DNA of 64,000 nt from Mesosutterella faecium (GCF_022809315.2 NZ_JAKZJU020000001.1:2021001-2085000); one strand, 5' to 3'; positions 25,334 through 36,113 are shown, counted from the first letter of the stretch. Numbers and translations: made by a program. Notes: a model not told the origin generated them from the letters alone.

Positions 25334-27116
25334 CCGTAACGGTTTCAATTTAGGGACGCGATAATCGCGTCCCTTATCTTTCAGAATTTTCCCTAAAGCC
25401 CGCACCACCGGGCGTTTACCTCTATTTCTCAAACCTTGAAATTCGGGCCTGTATATGTCATAATTGGTATACCTAATAGGGTGGTTATAAAGACAGCTAT
25501 GGCTACGACGGAAAAACCGGATTATGTGATTCAATTTCAGAAGTCCAAACCCAGGCAGACCGAGATCAAGAAAATCGGCGGCCGCTGGTATCTTTATGAG
25601 CGCTTCAGCAAATACGATCCGGAAATAAAGCGCAGCCGGAAAATATCCGGGAAATGCCTCGGAGCCATCACTCCCGAGGGGCTGGTGAAAACCACCCGCA
25701 GGCTCGCCGAGCCCAAGCCCGCTGTTCTGAACGATGTGGTTGCCGTGGGCAATGAAGTGTATTTCTGGGAAAACACGGCTCCCATGCGTCGGCGCCTCAG
25801 GAAATATTTTCCTGATCTTTGGCGGCAGATTTACACGGCCGTGTATGTCCGTTCGGCGCTGGATCCCCGATTCCGAAGGCTGCAGTCTCACTACGAAAAC
25901 AGCCTGTTCTCCTACCTCTGCCCGGGCCTGTCCTTCCAAAGGCCGTGCATCAGGGATCTGCTCGAGCAGCTGGGCAGGAGCCGGGAGGCCATCCGAGGCT
26001 ACATGCGGGAAGACCTTGAAGATCGGGAAGCCTTCATCCTTTTTGACGGGCACAGAATCCTGTCTGCCTCCCAGACCATGACGACGGCTGAACTGGGCTA
26101 CGACTCCAAGTGCAGATTCAAGCCCCAGATCAATCTGGTGTACGTATTTTCGTTGGGCGAAGACACCGGGATGCCTTTGTATTACAAGCAGTATGCCGGG
26201 AGCACCCCCGACGTGAGCTGCTTCTCCGACCTGCTGCGCGAGACCTCGATGAACGGGAAAAACTACACCGTCATCGCCGACAAAGGCTTTGCGAGCGAGG
26301 ATGGCTTCTGCCAGCTTGAGGACGATGGCCTGAAGTACCTGCTGCCCCTCAGGCGGAACTGCGCGGCAGCGGCGGATCTGATACCTGAGTCGCCCAGAGG
26401 CTACCAGAAGGGCTTCACGTATCACTCCCGCTCGATTCAGTACAGTTCCTTTGACTGCCAGGACAAAGCTTCACGGCTCCACATCTATTTCGATCCAGAG
26501 CTGTACTCCGATGAGATGGCTACGGCCACCGCCCGAATGGAAGCACAGAACCGCACCGTCGGACAGGCTCGCCAGGCGGAAGAAAACAGAAGAAAAAAGG
26601 GCAAGGGAAGACTGACCGACGCCGAACTGGAGGCTCTCAGGCCTGTGGAGCTCTCTGACATTCATGACGCCCATCCGGCGATGGGCGTCATCATCATTAA
26701 GACCAATCGGCTGGACCTGGAAGGCGAGGCTGTTTATTACATCTACAAGCAGCGCCAGAACATCGAGCAGTTCTTCAAAACCTATTCAGAGACCCTGGAC
26801 TTCGAAGCCTCGTATATGCGCGGAGCAACCCAGGAGGAAGCGTGGCTGTTCCTGAACCATCTTGCGGCCGGCTTCTGCGTCAAAACCATCGAGGACATTT
26901 ATTCCATCGGCGAAGGCAAAAACATTTCGTACAAGGACCTGACCAGCGGCCTGGAGAAAATCAGGGCGGCAAGATTGGGAAAATCGTGGCAGATGCCGCC
27001 CATTAAGAGGTCTACTGCCAGGCTGTGCGAAAAACTTGGCATTAACGTCACTGCCGAGAAAATCGAAAAATTGGTCGCCGGAACTGAGTAACGTACCTAA
27101 ATTGAAACCGTTACGG
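25334..27116 (+). mobile_element. Inner insertion sequence with perfect 21-bp inverted repeats
   Basis: Terminal repeats 25334-25354 and 27096-27116 are perfect 21-bp inverted copies beginning CCGTAACGGTTTC. The 6-bp direct repeat TTCAAT flanks both sides (25328-25333 and 27117-27122), the target-site duplication. Length 1783 bp with one transposase gene. The intact ends and duplication mark a recent insertion. Confidence 0.9.
25499..27091 (+). CDS. IS4/IS1634-family transposase of the inner element
   Basis: 530 residues from the ATG at 25499 (an in-frame ATG at 25436 is possible). DDE catalytic blocks: ILFDGHRILSAS, VIADKGFASED and YKQRQNIEQFFKTYSETLD. It starts about 145 bp inside the left inverted repeat and ends 4 bp before the right one. 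Related in layout, not closely in sequence, to the outer transposase. Confidence 0.9.
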   Translation: MATTEKPDYVIQFQKSKPRQTEIKKIGGRWYLYERFSKYDPEIKRSRKISGKCLGAITPEGLVKTTRRLAEPKPAVLNDVVAVGNEVYFWENTAPMRRRLRKYFPDLWRQIYTAVYVRSALDPRFRRLQSHYENSLFSYLCPGLSFQRPCIRDLLEQLGRSREAIRGYMREDLEDREAFILFDGHRILSASQTMTTAELGYDSKCRFKPQINLVYVFSLGEDTGMPLYYKQYAGSTPDVSCFSDLLRETSMNGKNYTVIADKGFASEDGFCQLEDDGLKYLLPLRRNCAAAADLIPESPRGYQKGFTYHSRSIQYSSFDCQDKASRLHIYFDPELYSDEMATATARMEAQNRTVGQARQAEENRRKKGKGRLTDAELEALRPVELSDIHDAHPAMGVIIIKTNRLDLEGEAVYYIYKQRQNIEQFFKTYSETLDFEASYMRGATQEEAWLFLNHLAAGFCVKTIEDIYSIGEGKNISYKDLTSGLEKIRAARLGKSWQMPPIKRSTARLCEKLGINVTAEKIEKLVAGTE

Positions 27117-29006
27117 TTCAATCAAGAAGTTCAAGGGTGTGGAATACGTTTACATTTGCGAAAGCTTCCGAGACCCGCTTACCCGCAAACCCACCAGCCG
27201 TGTGCTGACCAGCTACGGAAACAAAAAGAAGCTTCTTGAAAAAGACCCGGACGCCATGGAGAAGATCCAGAAACACGCCGAGCAGCTCAGGGCGGATTCT
27301 TCGCTGTACAGCCAGACGATCCAGGAAACCGTCTTGTCGCGGGTCGCCGCGCCAAGCGCGGCAAACCGGCGGCCCGACTGCAGGACCTGTACGCCGGCAC
27401 CCTACAGGCTTCTGTGGGAGCAGCTGGGAATTTCAAATTATTTTCAGAACTATCGTCACAACTACCGGATCGGCTGGGACGTGGACAAGACGATTTTCTT
27501 TTCCGTCGTTTCACGGCTGATCGCCCCTTCCTCGAAGCGCTCCTCCTGGCTCAACAAGGAAAGATTCGTCTTTGACTTCAGTGACCTGCGCCTCGATCGG
27601 ATTTACGACAGCCTGGACATTCTGGCCGACCGCAAGGAGGCCATCGTCAAAAAGCTCAATGACGGCATTGGGCGGCTCTACAAGCGCGACCTGACAATTG
27701 CGCTTTATGACGTGACCACACTGTATTTCGAGAGTTTTATTGAAGACGGCCTGCGCCGCCGGGGGATGAGCAAGGAGCATCGGACCCAGGAGACCCAGGT
27801 GGTGCTGGGGCTTCTGGTGGATGCAGAAGGCATTCCGTTCAATTACGAAATCTTCCCCGGAAACACAGCCGAAGTGCACACCCTGATGGAGGTCGTGAAG
27901 AAATTCAGCCGGGATTACGGAGTCCAGAATGTCACGGTGGTTGCAGACAGCGGGCTGAACCAGTACATCAATCTCGAGGCGCTGCAGGAATCCAATTTCA
28001 ACTTCATTGTGGGCTTCCCTCCCTACATCAAGCTGTCTGTGTCGGACCAGCAGAAATTACTGGACTGCGACGGCTGGCACTGGAGCTCCAGTCCGGATGA
28101 CCCTCGGTGGGGAATCAAGGAAATGCCTTTGTCCATTGAGCGCACGGTCGTGGACAAAAGCTCCGGCCAGCGAAGACCGGTCAGCCTCAAGGCCACCTGC
28201 ATAGCCACCTATTCCGCCAAACGCTTTGAACACGACAGCCAGGAGCTTGAACTCAAGTGGCAGCGTGCTTCCGACCTTGTGGCAAGAGGCCCCGCCGCTG
28301 TGAAAGCGGCGGGGCGAAGCGGCTACAAAGCTTTTATCAAGCCGGGGACCACTAAAGTTGAGCTGAACTCAGCCCTTTACGACAAACGCCGCAAGTGGTG
28401 TGGATACATGGCGCTGCTCACCAATCTTGATTTGCAGAAGCACAAGCCCGCCGAAATCTACGGCCTTCTGCGGCAGCTCTGGCGCATTGAGAACAACTTT
28501 CGGATGCTCAAGACCGATCTTAGGGCCAGACCTGTGTTCGTTTGGACAGACCAGCATATCCGTGGGCATTTCGTCCTCAACTACATCGGCCTGGTTCTCC
28601 AGCGGCTTTTAATGAAGAAGCTGCGCGAGTCCGGTCTTGATGTTTCAGGCGCGGAACTCATTCGGGCGCTGGAATCAATGAAGATCAGCAGGCTGAAGGG
28701 GCTGAAGAAGGCTCAGTCTTTCCTCTACTGTTGCAGCAATGAGAACGCGGAGTCGCTCAGCGTCAGGAATGAAAAAGGAGATCTTCTCTCTTTACAGGAA
28801 GTTTGCGACAAGATCCTTAACGCCTGCGGGATCGAGCCTCTGAAAGACCTTGAGACGGCTGAAAGCATCCGCAGGAAATTCCATTCTCGCCTGCCTATGG
28901 CTTAAAAATTTACCTACATCGCTGGATAGATTTAAAAAGAGCCGAAAGCCTTGAGTACCAGGCTTCCGCACAAGGTTTGATAAAGAAATCACGGAAAAAG
29001 TCAGGA

Positions 29007-29036
29007 AAAAAACCGAGGGAAGCAAACCCTCGGTTT
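29007..29036. terminator. Bidirectional terminator
   Basis: AAAACCGAGGG pairs with CCCTCGGTTTT around AAGCAAA, with A and T runs on both sides. It serves the C69 peptidase gene on the minus strand and stops transcripts leaving the IS region. Confidence 0.85.
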
Positions 29037-29049
29037 TTCGAGTTGCGTC

Positions 29050-30483
29050 TTAATCCTTATTTTTATTGTTCCTGAAGAACACCTTTTCCTGGATTTCACC
29101 GGTCAAAGTCGTAAACGCTTCATTCAGGAGCCGCTCAGCAAGCTCCTCCGCCTCGGCCAGAATCCGGAGATTGAAGCTGTTGAGAAGGTCGTCCGCACGC
29201 TTGGGATCCACCTTGGCGAGCTTCAGATATTCCTCCTCCATCGCCGTCTGACGGATGGCAGTCGTCTTTTCAAAATCCCTGAACGCTGCCTTCACTGCGG
29301 GCGCAAGCTTCGTGTAATCCGTCATCACCAGCGTCTGCAGCTTCCGGTACTTCCAGTACACGGAAAGGCTGTCAGCGTGGTCGGTGCCAAGGCCGTAGTG
29401 TAGCGGGACAGCCTTAAGACCCTGGTAATAAGGCACGAAGACGGAAAGGTCTGCCATGCCGAAAGCCATGTACTGCACGCAGCCGATCGCCCGAGGGAGC
29501 CAGGGCCTTACCTGCAGCACGTGCGCTTCGTAGGTCCGGAACACGCTGATCGGGCGCCAGGGCTCCTCGCCGCGCAGGCCCGGATCATAGGGATCGTGCT
29601 CGGTGCCCTCGTAGTGGTCGCGCATCACGGCCTTCAAGTCTTCGAGCGTGATTTTCCGCTCGGGTTTGAGATAAACGGGGAAGCTGCGCCCCGCCGCCGG
29701 ATCCTGCACGAGCGACGGATTGAAGCGCTTCTGCATGATCCAGACCCGGGGATCGTTGTAGATGCGGTCGCGCCCATCGTCTCGGGTATAGGCGCGGGAA
29801 AAATCAAAAGCGCCGTCCTTTTCCGGACTCCAGAGGCCGTTCTTCCTCGCAAATTCCATCAGGCTGGGAGAAGCCATCTGGTCGTCGCGCTTTGGGTCAT
29901 ATTCCCGCAGCCGCCCCTGGTTCGCGGAGGCGAAATAGGAGTCCGCCGGAGTCCTTTGGGCCATCCACTGGTGTCCTGTGCCGGTTTCAAGGTACCAGGA
30001 GTCGTGGTCGTCGATGAAGCCCACCCCAAAGCCTTCGCCGCAGCCCTTCTCCTCAATGATGCGGCCAAGGAGCGCGCAGGCCTCGCGGGCGCTGCGGGCC
30101 TGCATGAGAAGGACGTCGGCGATGTCGTCTTCCGTGACGCCGGACTCGGTGTTGTAAGGATCAAAGGCCAGGGCGTCGTCGCGCGCGAAGATCGATTCCG
30201 TGCCGGTGAGGCCCACGCCCTCGCTGTTGAACCCGGCAGCCCCGTGCAGACCCGTCTGCCAGTTGGGGACCGTCGTGTAGCGAAGCGTCTCAAAGGGATA
30301 GGGATACTCGAAGGCGGTGGCACCGTGATGGTCCTTCGTTCGGTACATGGAGCCCGAGGGATGCTGCGCCGCCTCGTGAATCACAAAGTGCTGGGCCTTG
30401 AGCGCGCTGCTGTCGGCGCTGCGAGCCAGAAGGAAAGAGCCGTCAGCCGAAGCCTTTTCGCCCACAATAATCGTCGTACACAT
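29050..30483 (-). CDS. pepD: C69-family dipeptidase
   Basis: 477 residues, usual length. The protein starts MCTTIIVGEKASADGS: Cys2 becomes the N-terminal nucleophile of this Ntn-hydrolase family, so the ATG at 30483 with GGAAGGGA upstream is the only sensible start. Family blocks NSEGVGLTGTES and GFIDDHDSWYLETGTGH are present. These enzymes split a broad range of dipeptides in the cytosol. It sits alone between the IS pair and the AT-rich defence-like operon. Confidence 0.9.
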   Translation of the reverse strand: MCTTIIVGEKASADGSFLLARSADSSALKAQHFVIHEAAQHPSGSMYRTKDHHGATAFEYPYPFETLRYTTVPNWQTGLHGAAGFNSEGVGLTGTESIFARDDALAFDPYNTESGVTEDDIADVLLMQARSAREACALLGRIIEEKGCGEGFGVGFIDDHDSWYLETGTGHQWMAQRTPADSYFASANQGRLREYDPKRDDQMASPSLMEFARKNGLWSPEKDGAFDFSRAYTRDDGRDRIYNDPRVWIMQKRFNPSLVQDPAAGRSFPVYLKPERKITLEDLKAVMRDHYEGTEHDPYDPGLRGEEPWRPISVFRTYEAHVLQVRPWLPRAIGCVQYMAFGMADLSVFVPYYQGLKAVPLHYGLGTDHADSLSVYWKYRKLQTLVMTDYTKLAPAVKAAFRDFEKTTAIRQTAMEEEYLKLAKVDPKRADDLLNSFNLRILAEAEELAERLLNEAFTTLTGEIQEKVFFRNNKNKD

Positions 30484-30582
30484 AAATTCGTCCCTTCCAA
30501 AAAATAAGGTCCAACGGAAATAAATGCTATGGCCTTACGAACAATTGTCAAGAAATATTTAAAATCCGCACCTCCACCTATT

Positions 30583-33500
30583 TCAGGAAACAGCATTCTG
30601 TGCATTTTGATTTTCATTTAGTTGCCCTATTTCGACGGCTTTATTTTCTTCAATTTGCACATTGGCAAGAGTATTTGGACTTTCATCCTTATTGTCCAGA
30701 AGGCTGACCGCAGCTTTAATACGTTCCAAAAGCTCAGTCGTTTGGGCAGGCTGCTTTATCTCATGGAACGGGAAAATTTCCTGTTCGTTTAACTGATTAC
30801 ATACCCGGTCAATTGCTGCTTTAGGATCTCTGTAAAACTCACCGCCCCTCAAGCGGATGAATTTCCAGCCCATGCGCTCCAAAATTGCCTGACGCTTCAG
30901 GTCATTTTCTATCTGGTCTTCATCCGAATGCCACGCATCTCCGTCACATTCAAGCGCGATCTTTTTCCCTCCGCAACGGACAACAATATCAATGAAGAAA
31001 TTCCCTGCGTGATGCTGCTGCTCGACGGAGTAACCACGCTTCAACAGGGCTTTGACAACATCTATTTCGAATTGAGAATCTGCTTTTGTCTCAATGCTGG
31101 AGGAAATCCTCTCATCCCATGGTGCCGAGGCCCACTCAAATAACTTCCTGCGGATATCCTTTTGAGACAATTGCGTATTGGGGTCAAAAGAATGCACCAG
31201 CCAAAGCTGGTCCCGAGCACGTGAAACAGCTACGTTCCAACGCTGCTTCTGCGAATTGTTTGCCCCATCACTCACAGTTCTTAGCGCAGCGCCGTCACTG
31301 GCAGGGCTATCCACTAAGGACAGCAAAATGACATCTCTCTCATCGCCCTGAAAGTCTGCGGACAATCCCACTCGAATATGGCGCTCTTTCATGACCCCTG
31401 CGCCCACCGTTTCAAGCAGGCAGTCGTTGACGCAGGCAACCTGGCCTTTGGAAGGCCGAGCACCTGAGATCATGACTATGACCCCAAACGTTTTCCCGTC
31501 ATATTCAGGCTGCTGAATACAAGCCTGGATGATCTTTGAAATGGCATGGGCTTCTGCAATATTGGAGTCGTCCGGGCGGCGCTCCCCATCCACTCGCCAT
31601 GGGACAATAGCCGGCTTGAGCCTGGACATTGAGGCATCCCGAAGCGGAAGAACATTCCCGCCATATGAAAGCTGATTGCAGAAACCAATGATTTCCGGAA
31701 CACACCTGAAATGCTCTCTCAACATCAAGGGTTTGCAGGTAGTCTTCGCTAAATCGTATAACGAGGTCTGAGGGAAATAACTCCTCCAGTTAATAACCCG
31801 CCCTTTGAGGAACTGGTCCACCAGCCCTTTAAACGATTCCTCTTTCACCCCAATGGACAGAGGTGAAACCTGTTCATCATCACCGACAATAAGCACTTTT
31901 TTACCTAGGACGAGTACAGGAGCTGTAGTGATGTCGCTTTGGCTGGCCTCGTCCACTATGACCACATCAAACTGATTTTTTAAGGTAAAAGCATTTAGTG
32001 CCTTTCCAATCGGCATAATCCAGACAGGGACCGCATCCCCACAGTCTTTGATAGTTTCCCTCGCGCAAGCCCGATACCTCTCAGCATTTTTTCCCGTCCC
32101 CTTCCCAATTTTTTTCACGATCTGCAGCCAAGCGACAAGCTTCTGCATTTTTTTGGTCCCGCTAACTTCACCGACGGTATGGGACCACGCCATCTCGCTG
32201 ACTAACTTAGAAGTCAGCTGCCTGAACCGATCCGACAAAGTTTCTATATCCCGTTGGAGCACATCGGGATTTTGAAGCAAGTACTGCTTAAAAATGTTAT
32301 TCAGCTTCAACCATTTCCAAGCATCCTGGATTTGTTCAGGACATTCACTATTTTCGTCGAATCCTGGACGGCGTTCACGCAGTGCCGAGGCCCATTCGGG
32401 CACGCATTGCTCAAGCTTCACTAGCAATGATTTTCGCCTTTCCGCCACAGGAACTAGTTGAGCAAGGCTACGGACACGGCTAACTGTTTTCAGGTATGCA
32501 TTGGCGTCATGGAGGATGCCATCCGCTAAGGCAGGCAACAGAGGACTCTGCGAAGAGTTTTTTAAAACACTGTCAGCGGCATGATTTAATTGCGCGCGAA
32601 ATTCCCGTTCTTTAGAACGACACTCTTCTATTTCAACAATGATAGATAGAGATTTAAATACAAAATCGTCAAATTGGACAACGAATCTGTCCGGTTCCAG
32701 TATCAGGCTCTGCGATTCGGACAGAATATCTGCCTTCAGGCCTAATGAAAGTAATTTTTTTGCCAGAGGGACTACTTGGTCAGGCCACCATTTTATGGCT
32801 TGGTCCAACAGAGGGAGAACCTGGGAATAAATAACAAACTCAGGATATTCAGCTCCGAAGTCGTCATAAGCGGGACCGTCCCCTCCCTTTTCTATCAGCA
32901 AAGACCACAGCCTCCTGGCAGACTCTCTCTTGCTCATGAGATCTGCATATAGACGGACCGCCTCAAATTCCTGATTCGTCCTTGGCGACTTTTTGTTCAC
33001 CTTGACTGCATCAAGAGCTGCATAGGCGCTCCTATGCAGCAGCTTATTCAGAAAATTGGGCTCCCCTTCCAACCCAGCTTGAGACAGTTCATCCATAGCC
33101 TTCAGGATTACTGGCAACTGAGACGAGTCATGGATTTGAACAGGCAGTGTGTTGGCGACCAGACTGTATTGGGTCGCAGCTTCGCATACCTTTTTCAAAG
33201 CGCCCGACAGACTTTCCCATTGTGCAGCCATACCACCACCCATAATTCCGGCAGCAGCTGCTTTTCGGGCCCAATGATCAGGAGGCAGACGTAAAGCAGG
33301 GTTTGAAATTACCGGCTTCAGCCGAATAAGAGCCTGCAGCGCCCTTGAAGGCACGCAAACAGAGAAACCCGGAAAATCATATTTGTTAACTGCTTCCTCG
33401 CTTAGGGCATCACTTCCCTCCACAGCCAGCCTGACATTTAAGCTATTTATTTTTTCAGCTATGACCTTCAGGCGCTGGTGCAAGGTAAAAATGCTTTGCG

Positions 33501-35223
33501 TGGCGGGGAGATCTGCTTCTTGGGGCAACGGCCTGCACAATAATTTTTCTGCTTCCCGAGGCAATTGAGAAGCCGTTCCATACAGCTCTTTTAATTCATT
33601 ATCCGTTAACGGGAAATGGTCCGATGTTCCGACAGCCTGAAAAGGGATCTTATTTGCCAGATTTTCATTTTCATGAAGCCATTTTCCTAGGTCTGAAATT
33701 GACCAGCTCTCTCCATCAAAAACCTGAGTGCCTACTTCCTGGTGAGCCAATGCGAATAATTTTTTTTGTTTTTCCCTCAGCTCCTGTATTAGATCGTGTC
33801 GGGCAGACAGGTCTTGCTGGATCTTTTTTTCCAGCAGGGAAGGAACGCTTTCCAGTTCAGAAACTCTATTCGTAAAATCGCGGACAGTATCCTGTATGTC
33901 ATTTTTGTCTCCGGTATCAGAAATACACAGGGGGCGCAAAGCTTCTGGCAATTTACTTTTCAGTACAGCAAGAGCCTGCGGCTTCTGGCTTGTGACGAGA
34001 ACTTTTTTTCCTGTTGCCAGAAGATGCCCGATTACATTGGCAATGGTGTGGGTCTTTCCTGTTCCCGGCGGCCCTTGAACAAGCACACCTGGGCTGCGTT
34101 CGAGCAACCTGGCAATTCTCAGCTGCTCAGCGTTGGCCGGTTTGGTTAGGAAGATTTTCTCGTCAAAACCCGAGTCTTCGCACCATGTCTTATCTTCGTC
34201 TGCAACTCCGGTTTGCTCTTCAGACTGTTTACGTTCACTTAAGCCTGAAGTCAAATCAATTAAAAATTGCGGGATTTCCGCCCGTCCCTTATCAAATCCA
34301 TCAAGAAAGCCCCGGACGGCTTCTTCAACTCCGGAGGGGCGATTTTGGACCCAAATCGCAGGGCGGTGCATCAAACCATAAAAAATGTTCGATTGGAAAT
34401 CCGGATCTTTTTCCATCCAAGCACTGTTTTTGGAAAAAGAGTTGGCAAACTTTTTAAAATCATTGATAAATTCACCTGGATCAAATGGATGTATGAGGCC
34501 ATCTTGGAGGGCAGCCCTCAGACCAGCGCAGCCATCCAGGTGAAAATCTGCATTCTCTATGGCACTGAAAATATCAGTCCTAAAAACCGGCTTTTCTTCT
34601 GTGCTCCGTGTTAAAAAGATGCGTGGGTTTTTCCCACTCGTATCGAGATGAAAATTAACCGCCTGGACATCAATCGGATGGTAAATTGAACCATGTGCGT
34701 CATCAGACACAAATAGTATCGAACCGGCACAGGCCATTAACCTCATACCGCTTGATTCTATAAGCTGGGCAACAGAATAGAGCCGATCGAAATACTTGTT
34801 AGCCTCGGAGGCACGCAGGTAATTGCACTGCCATACCGAATAAGCCTTCAGCCATTTATCCCGTTCTTCCACACGTGAAGGATTTTCCTCAAAAGAGACT
34901 TCATCCTTCGAGGGTTTAAAAGTCTTCTTCCAGTTTGGACTGCGCCAGTCTCCATCTATCCAGTTCTCAAGTTCAACGGATGGAGACGGGGGCTTCGGAA
35001 ACTGTTGTCGTTCAACGGACAGCAGCACATCGTCATCCTCCCTGCCAGACCATAACTTTATTCCCTGCAAAGAAGGATCAATTTTATCGGGATAAAGCGA
35101 CCATTCATACTTATCCAGCCGTAAAACGGCGTGTTCCCGTAATTTTGAAAATTCGCCGGCAAAAGACAAAAAGGACTTGACAGCCTGTTTTTTTTCTTGG
35201 ATGGATGGCTCTTCCGTTTTCAT
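30583..35223 (-). CDS. SF1 helicase-nuclease fusion (AAA_11/12 helicase plus DUF559-like endonuclease)
   Basis: 1546 residues. An N-terminal region of about 350 residues is unrecognised. Walker A GPPGTGKT is near residue 384, and there is a long alpha-helical insertion. Superfamily I motif II VIVDEASQSD and motif III GDDEQVSPL follow, then the C-terminal helicase half (DVILLSLVDSP; VAVSRARDQLWLVHSFD). The last 130 residues are a very-short-patch-repair-like nuclease of the MTES_1575/DUF559 type (FFIDIVVR...IALECDGDAWHSDE...MGWKFIRLRG). Such fusions are common effectors in anti-phage systems. Last gene of a tight five-gene, AT-rich operon with ZorAB-like membrane proteins, which probably signals it to cut invading DNA. 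Confidence 0.85.
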   Translation of the reverse strand: MKTEEPSIQEKKQAVKSFLSFAGEFSKLREHAVLRLDKYEWSLYPDKIDPSLQGIKLWSGREDDDVLLSVERQQFPKPPSPSVELENWIDGDWRSPNWKKTFKPSKDEVSFEENPSRVEERDKWLKAYSVWQCNYLRASEANKYFDRLYSVAQLIESSGMRLMACAGSILFVSDDAHGSIYHPIDVQAVNFHLDTSGKNPRIFLTRSTEEKPVFRTDIFSAIENADFHLDGCAGLRAALQDGLIHPFDPGEFINDFKKFANSFSKNSAWMEKDPDFQSNIFYGLMHRPAIWVQNRPSGVEEAVRGFLDGFDKGRAEIPQFLIDLTSGLSERKQSEEQTGVADEDKTWCEDSGFDEKIFLTKPANAEQLRIARLLERSPGVLVQGPPGTGKTHTIANVIGHLLATGKKVLVTSQKPQALAVLKSKLPEALRPLCISDTGDKNDIQDTVRDFTNRVSELESVPSLLEKKIQQDLSARHDLIQELREKQKKLFALAHQEVGTQVFDGESWSISDLGKWLHENENLANKIPFQAVGTSDHFPLTDNELKELYGTASQLPREAEKLLCRPLPQEADLPATQSIFTLHQRLKVIAEKINSLNVRLAVEGSDALSEEAVNKYDFPGFSVCVPSRALQALIRLKPVISNPALRLPPDHWARKAAAAGIMGGGMAAQWESLSGALKKVCEAATQYSLVANTLPVQIHDSSQLPVILKAMDELSQAGLEGEPNFLNKLLHRSAYAALDAVKVNKKSPRTNQEFEAVRLYADLMSKRESARRLWSLLIEKGGDGPAYDDFGAEYPEFVIYSQVLPLLDQAIKWWPDQVVPLAKKLLSLGLKADILSESQSLILEPDRFVVQFDDFVFKSLSIIVEIEECRSKEREFRAQLNHAADSVLKNSSQSPLLPALADGILHDANAYLKTVSRVRSLAQLVPVAERRKSLLVKLEQCVPEWASALRERRPGFDENSECPEQIQDAWKWLKLNNIFKQYLLQNPDVLQRDIETLSDRFRQLTSKLVSEMAWSHTVGEVSGTKKMQKLVAWLQIVKKIGKGTGKNAERYRACARETIKDCGDAVPVWIMPIGKALNAFTLKNQFDVVIVDEASQSDITTAPVLVLGKKVLIVGDDEQVSPLSIGVKEESFKGLVDQFLKGRVINWRSYFPQTSLYDLAKTTCKPLMLREHFRCVPEIIGFCNQLSYGGNVLPLRDASMSRLKPAIVPWRVDGERRPDDSNIAEAHAISKIIQACIQQPEYDGKTFGVIVMISGARPSKGQVACVNDCLLETVGAGVMKERHIRVGLSADFQGDERDVILLSLVDSPASDGAALRTVSDGANNSQKQRWNVAVSRARDQLWLVHSFDPNTQLSQKDIRRKLFEWASAPWDERISSSIETKADSQFEIDVVKALLKRGYSVEQQHHAGNFFIDIVVRCGGKKIALECDGDAWHSDEDQIENDLKRQAILERMGWKFIRLRGGEFYRDPKAAIDRVCNQLNEQEIFPFHEIKQPAQTTELLERIKAAVSLLDNKDESPNTLANVQIEENKAVEIGQLNENQNAQNAVS

Positions 35224-35258
35224 TTCAGAGATCCTTGAAACTTATGCAGCTGGCGCAA

Positions 35259-36110
35259 TCAACGTATTTCATATTTATAAAAGCCATGTTCTATCTGGTG
35301 TCTGGCCTTTACAGCCGAGTCTGAATCAGGGATCCGATTGCGCAGCCGCACAAAATACCGGCACGCCTGACCTTCATCCGCCGTTTTGGAATATTGGAGT
35401 ATGCGTTCTTCTATAGGCAGGAACCTGCCCATCGGAATCGGCTCGCCAAACAAGGGTTTCAACGCTTCAATTGAAGGAATCCGATCAACCTGCTGCTGCC
35501 TTTCTTCCGGCCAGGCCCTGTTAATGACCACCTTGTTTTCAGGCAGAAGCGTGACTTCAAACAGATACTGCGGCCGCCCCTCCTGGGTAAGCCAGCAGGG
35601 AGGAACATCCAGGCCTGCCCGCTTGCAGTATTTCAGTTTGGAATTAACCCCCTCCAGAGTCTTTTTGCATTCGCTCAGAGTTTGCGGAACCTTTGAATCA
35701 TCCTGAGGAGCGGGAGTTGATTCCTTTTGAAGGGTTTTAGCCCGAATTTTGACATAGTCGATTACATCAGTCCTGAACCTTTCAAATTCGGGGCCGGCGA
35801 TGCCCTCTTTATGCGTACTTTGCCAGGCCGCCAGAATATTTTTTCCTAAATCAATAATCTGGTGAGATTCTTCTGGCGAAGTACCCAATACCACAGACAC
35901 GCATTTCTCGCAATGGCTTAAGGGGTCAATAGCTTCATCTCCCGGTTTGGTTGGGCAGACGCAAGAAAAAGCGCTGCCAACGCATCTGTCAAGCTGCTCC
36001 GACTTATTTAAAAGCAGCACCCCCAGCAGCATGACTAGCAAAAGCAAAAGCGTGAAAGCTATTTCCGTCAGGGACAGAGAAAAAGTCGAGTCTTTCTTTC
36101 GGATATCCAT
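35259..36110 (-). CDS. Single-pass membrane protein, ZorB/MotB-like position and anchor
   Basis: 283 residues: a short N-terminal tail, one membrane helix at about 13-36 (LSLTEIAFTLLLLLVMLLGV), then a cysteine-containing domain predicted outside the cytoplasm and a conserved-looking C-terminus (CRYFVRLRNRIPDSDSA). Helix position resembles ExbD/MotB/ZorB stator subunits, with Glu where those have the ion-binding Asp. I do not see a clear OmpA peptidoglycan-binding motif. It starts 3 bp after the coiled-coil ZorA-like gene, the usual stator gene order. Unrecognised otherwise. Confidence 0.6.
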   Translation of the reverse strand: MDIRKKDSTFSLSLTEIAFTLLLLLVMLLGVLLLNKSEQLDRCVGSAFSCVCPTKPGDEAIDPLSHCEKCVSVVLGTSPEESHQIIDLGKNILAAWQSTHKEGIAGPEFERFRTDVIDYVKIRAKTLQKESTPAPQDDSKVPQTLSECKKTLEGVNSKLKYCKRAGLDVPPCWLTQEGRPQYLFEVTLLPENKVVINRAWPEERQQQVDRIPSIEALKPLFGEPIPMGRFLPIEERILQYSKTADEGQACRYFVRLRNRIPDSDSAVKARHQIEHGFYKYEIR

Positions 36111-36113
36111 CTT

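Larger units (their letters stand above)
25314..28905 (+). pseudogene. IS4/IS1634-family transposase gene interrupted by another IS
   Basis: ATG at 25314 with GGAG upstream encodes MAISVSI, then the inner element interrupts. Removing it together with one copy of the TTCAAT duplication restores MAISVSIKKFKGVEYVYICE in frame with the frame running to 28905 (588 residues from 27139). DDE-type blocks are present: ALYDVTTLYFES, VVADSGLNQYIN and RQLWRIENNFRMLKTDL (YREK-type motif). The 3' part could still be translated from the ATG at 27139 but would lack its first residues. Confidence 0.85.
25235..28983 (+). mobile_element. Outer IS1634-like insertion sequence, disrupted by a second IS
   Basis: Outer element of a nested pair. 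Probable inverted ends TTATCAAGCTTTGT (25235-25248) and the complement of TTATCAAACCTTGT (28970-28983), 12 of 14 matching. Its transposase starts with MAISVSI at 25314 and resumes at 27117 after the inserted element. Without the insert the element is about 1.96 kb. Ends are tentative because no flanking duplication was found. Confidence 0.5.

Noticed and set aside
28970..28983. Flanking target duplication for the outer IS
   Set aside because: No equal short direct repeats adjoin the proposed ends, so the boundaries stay tentative.
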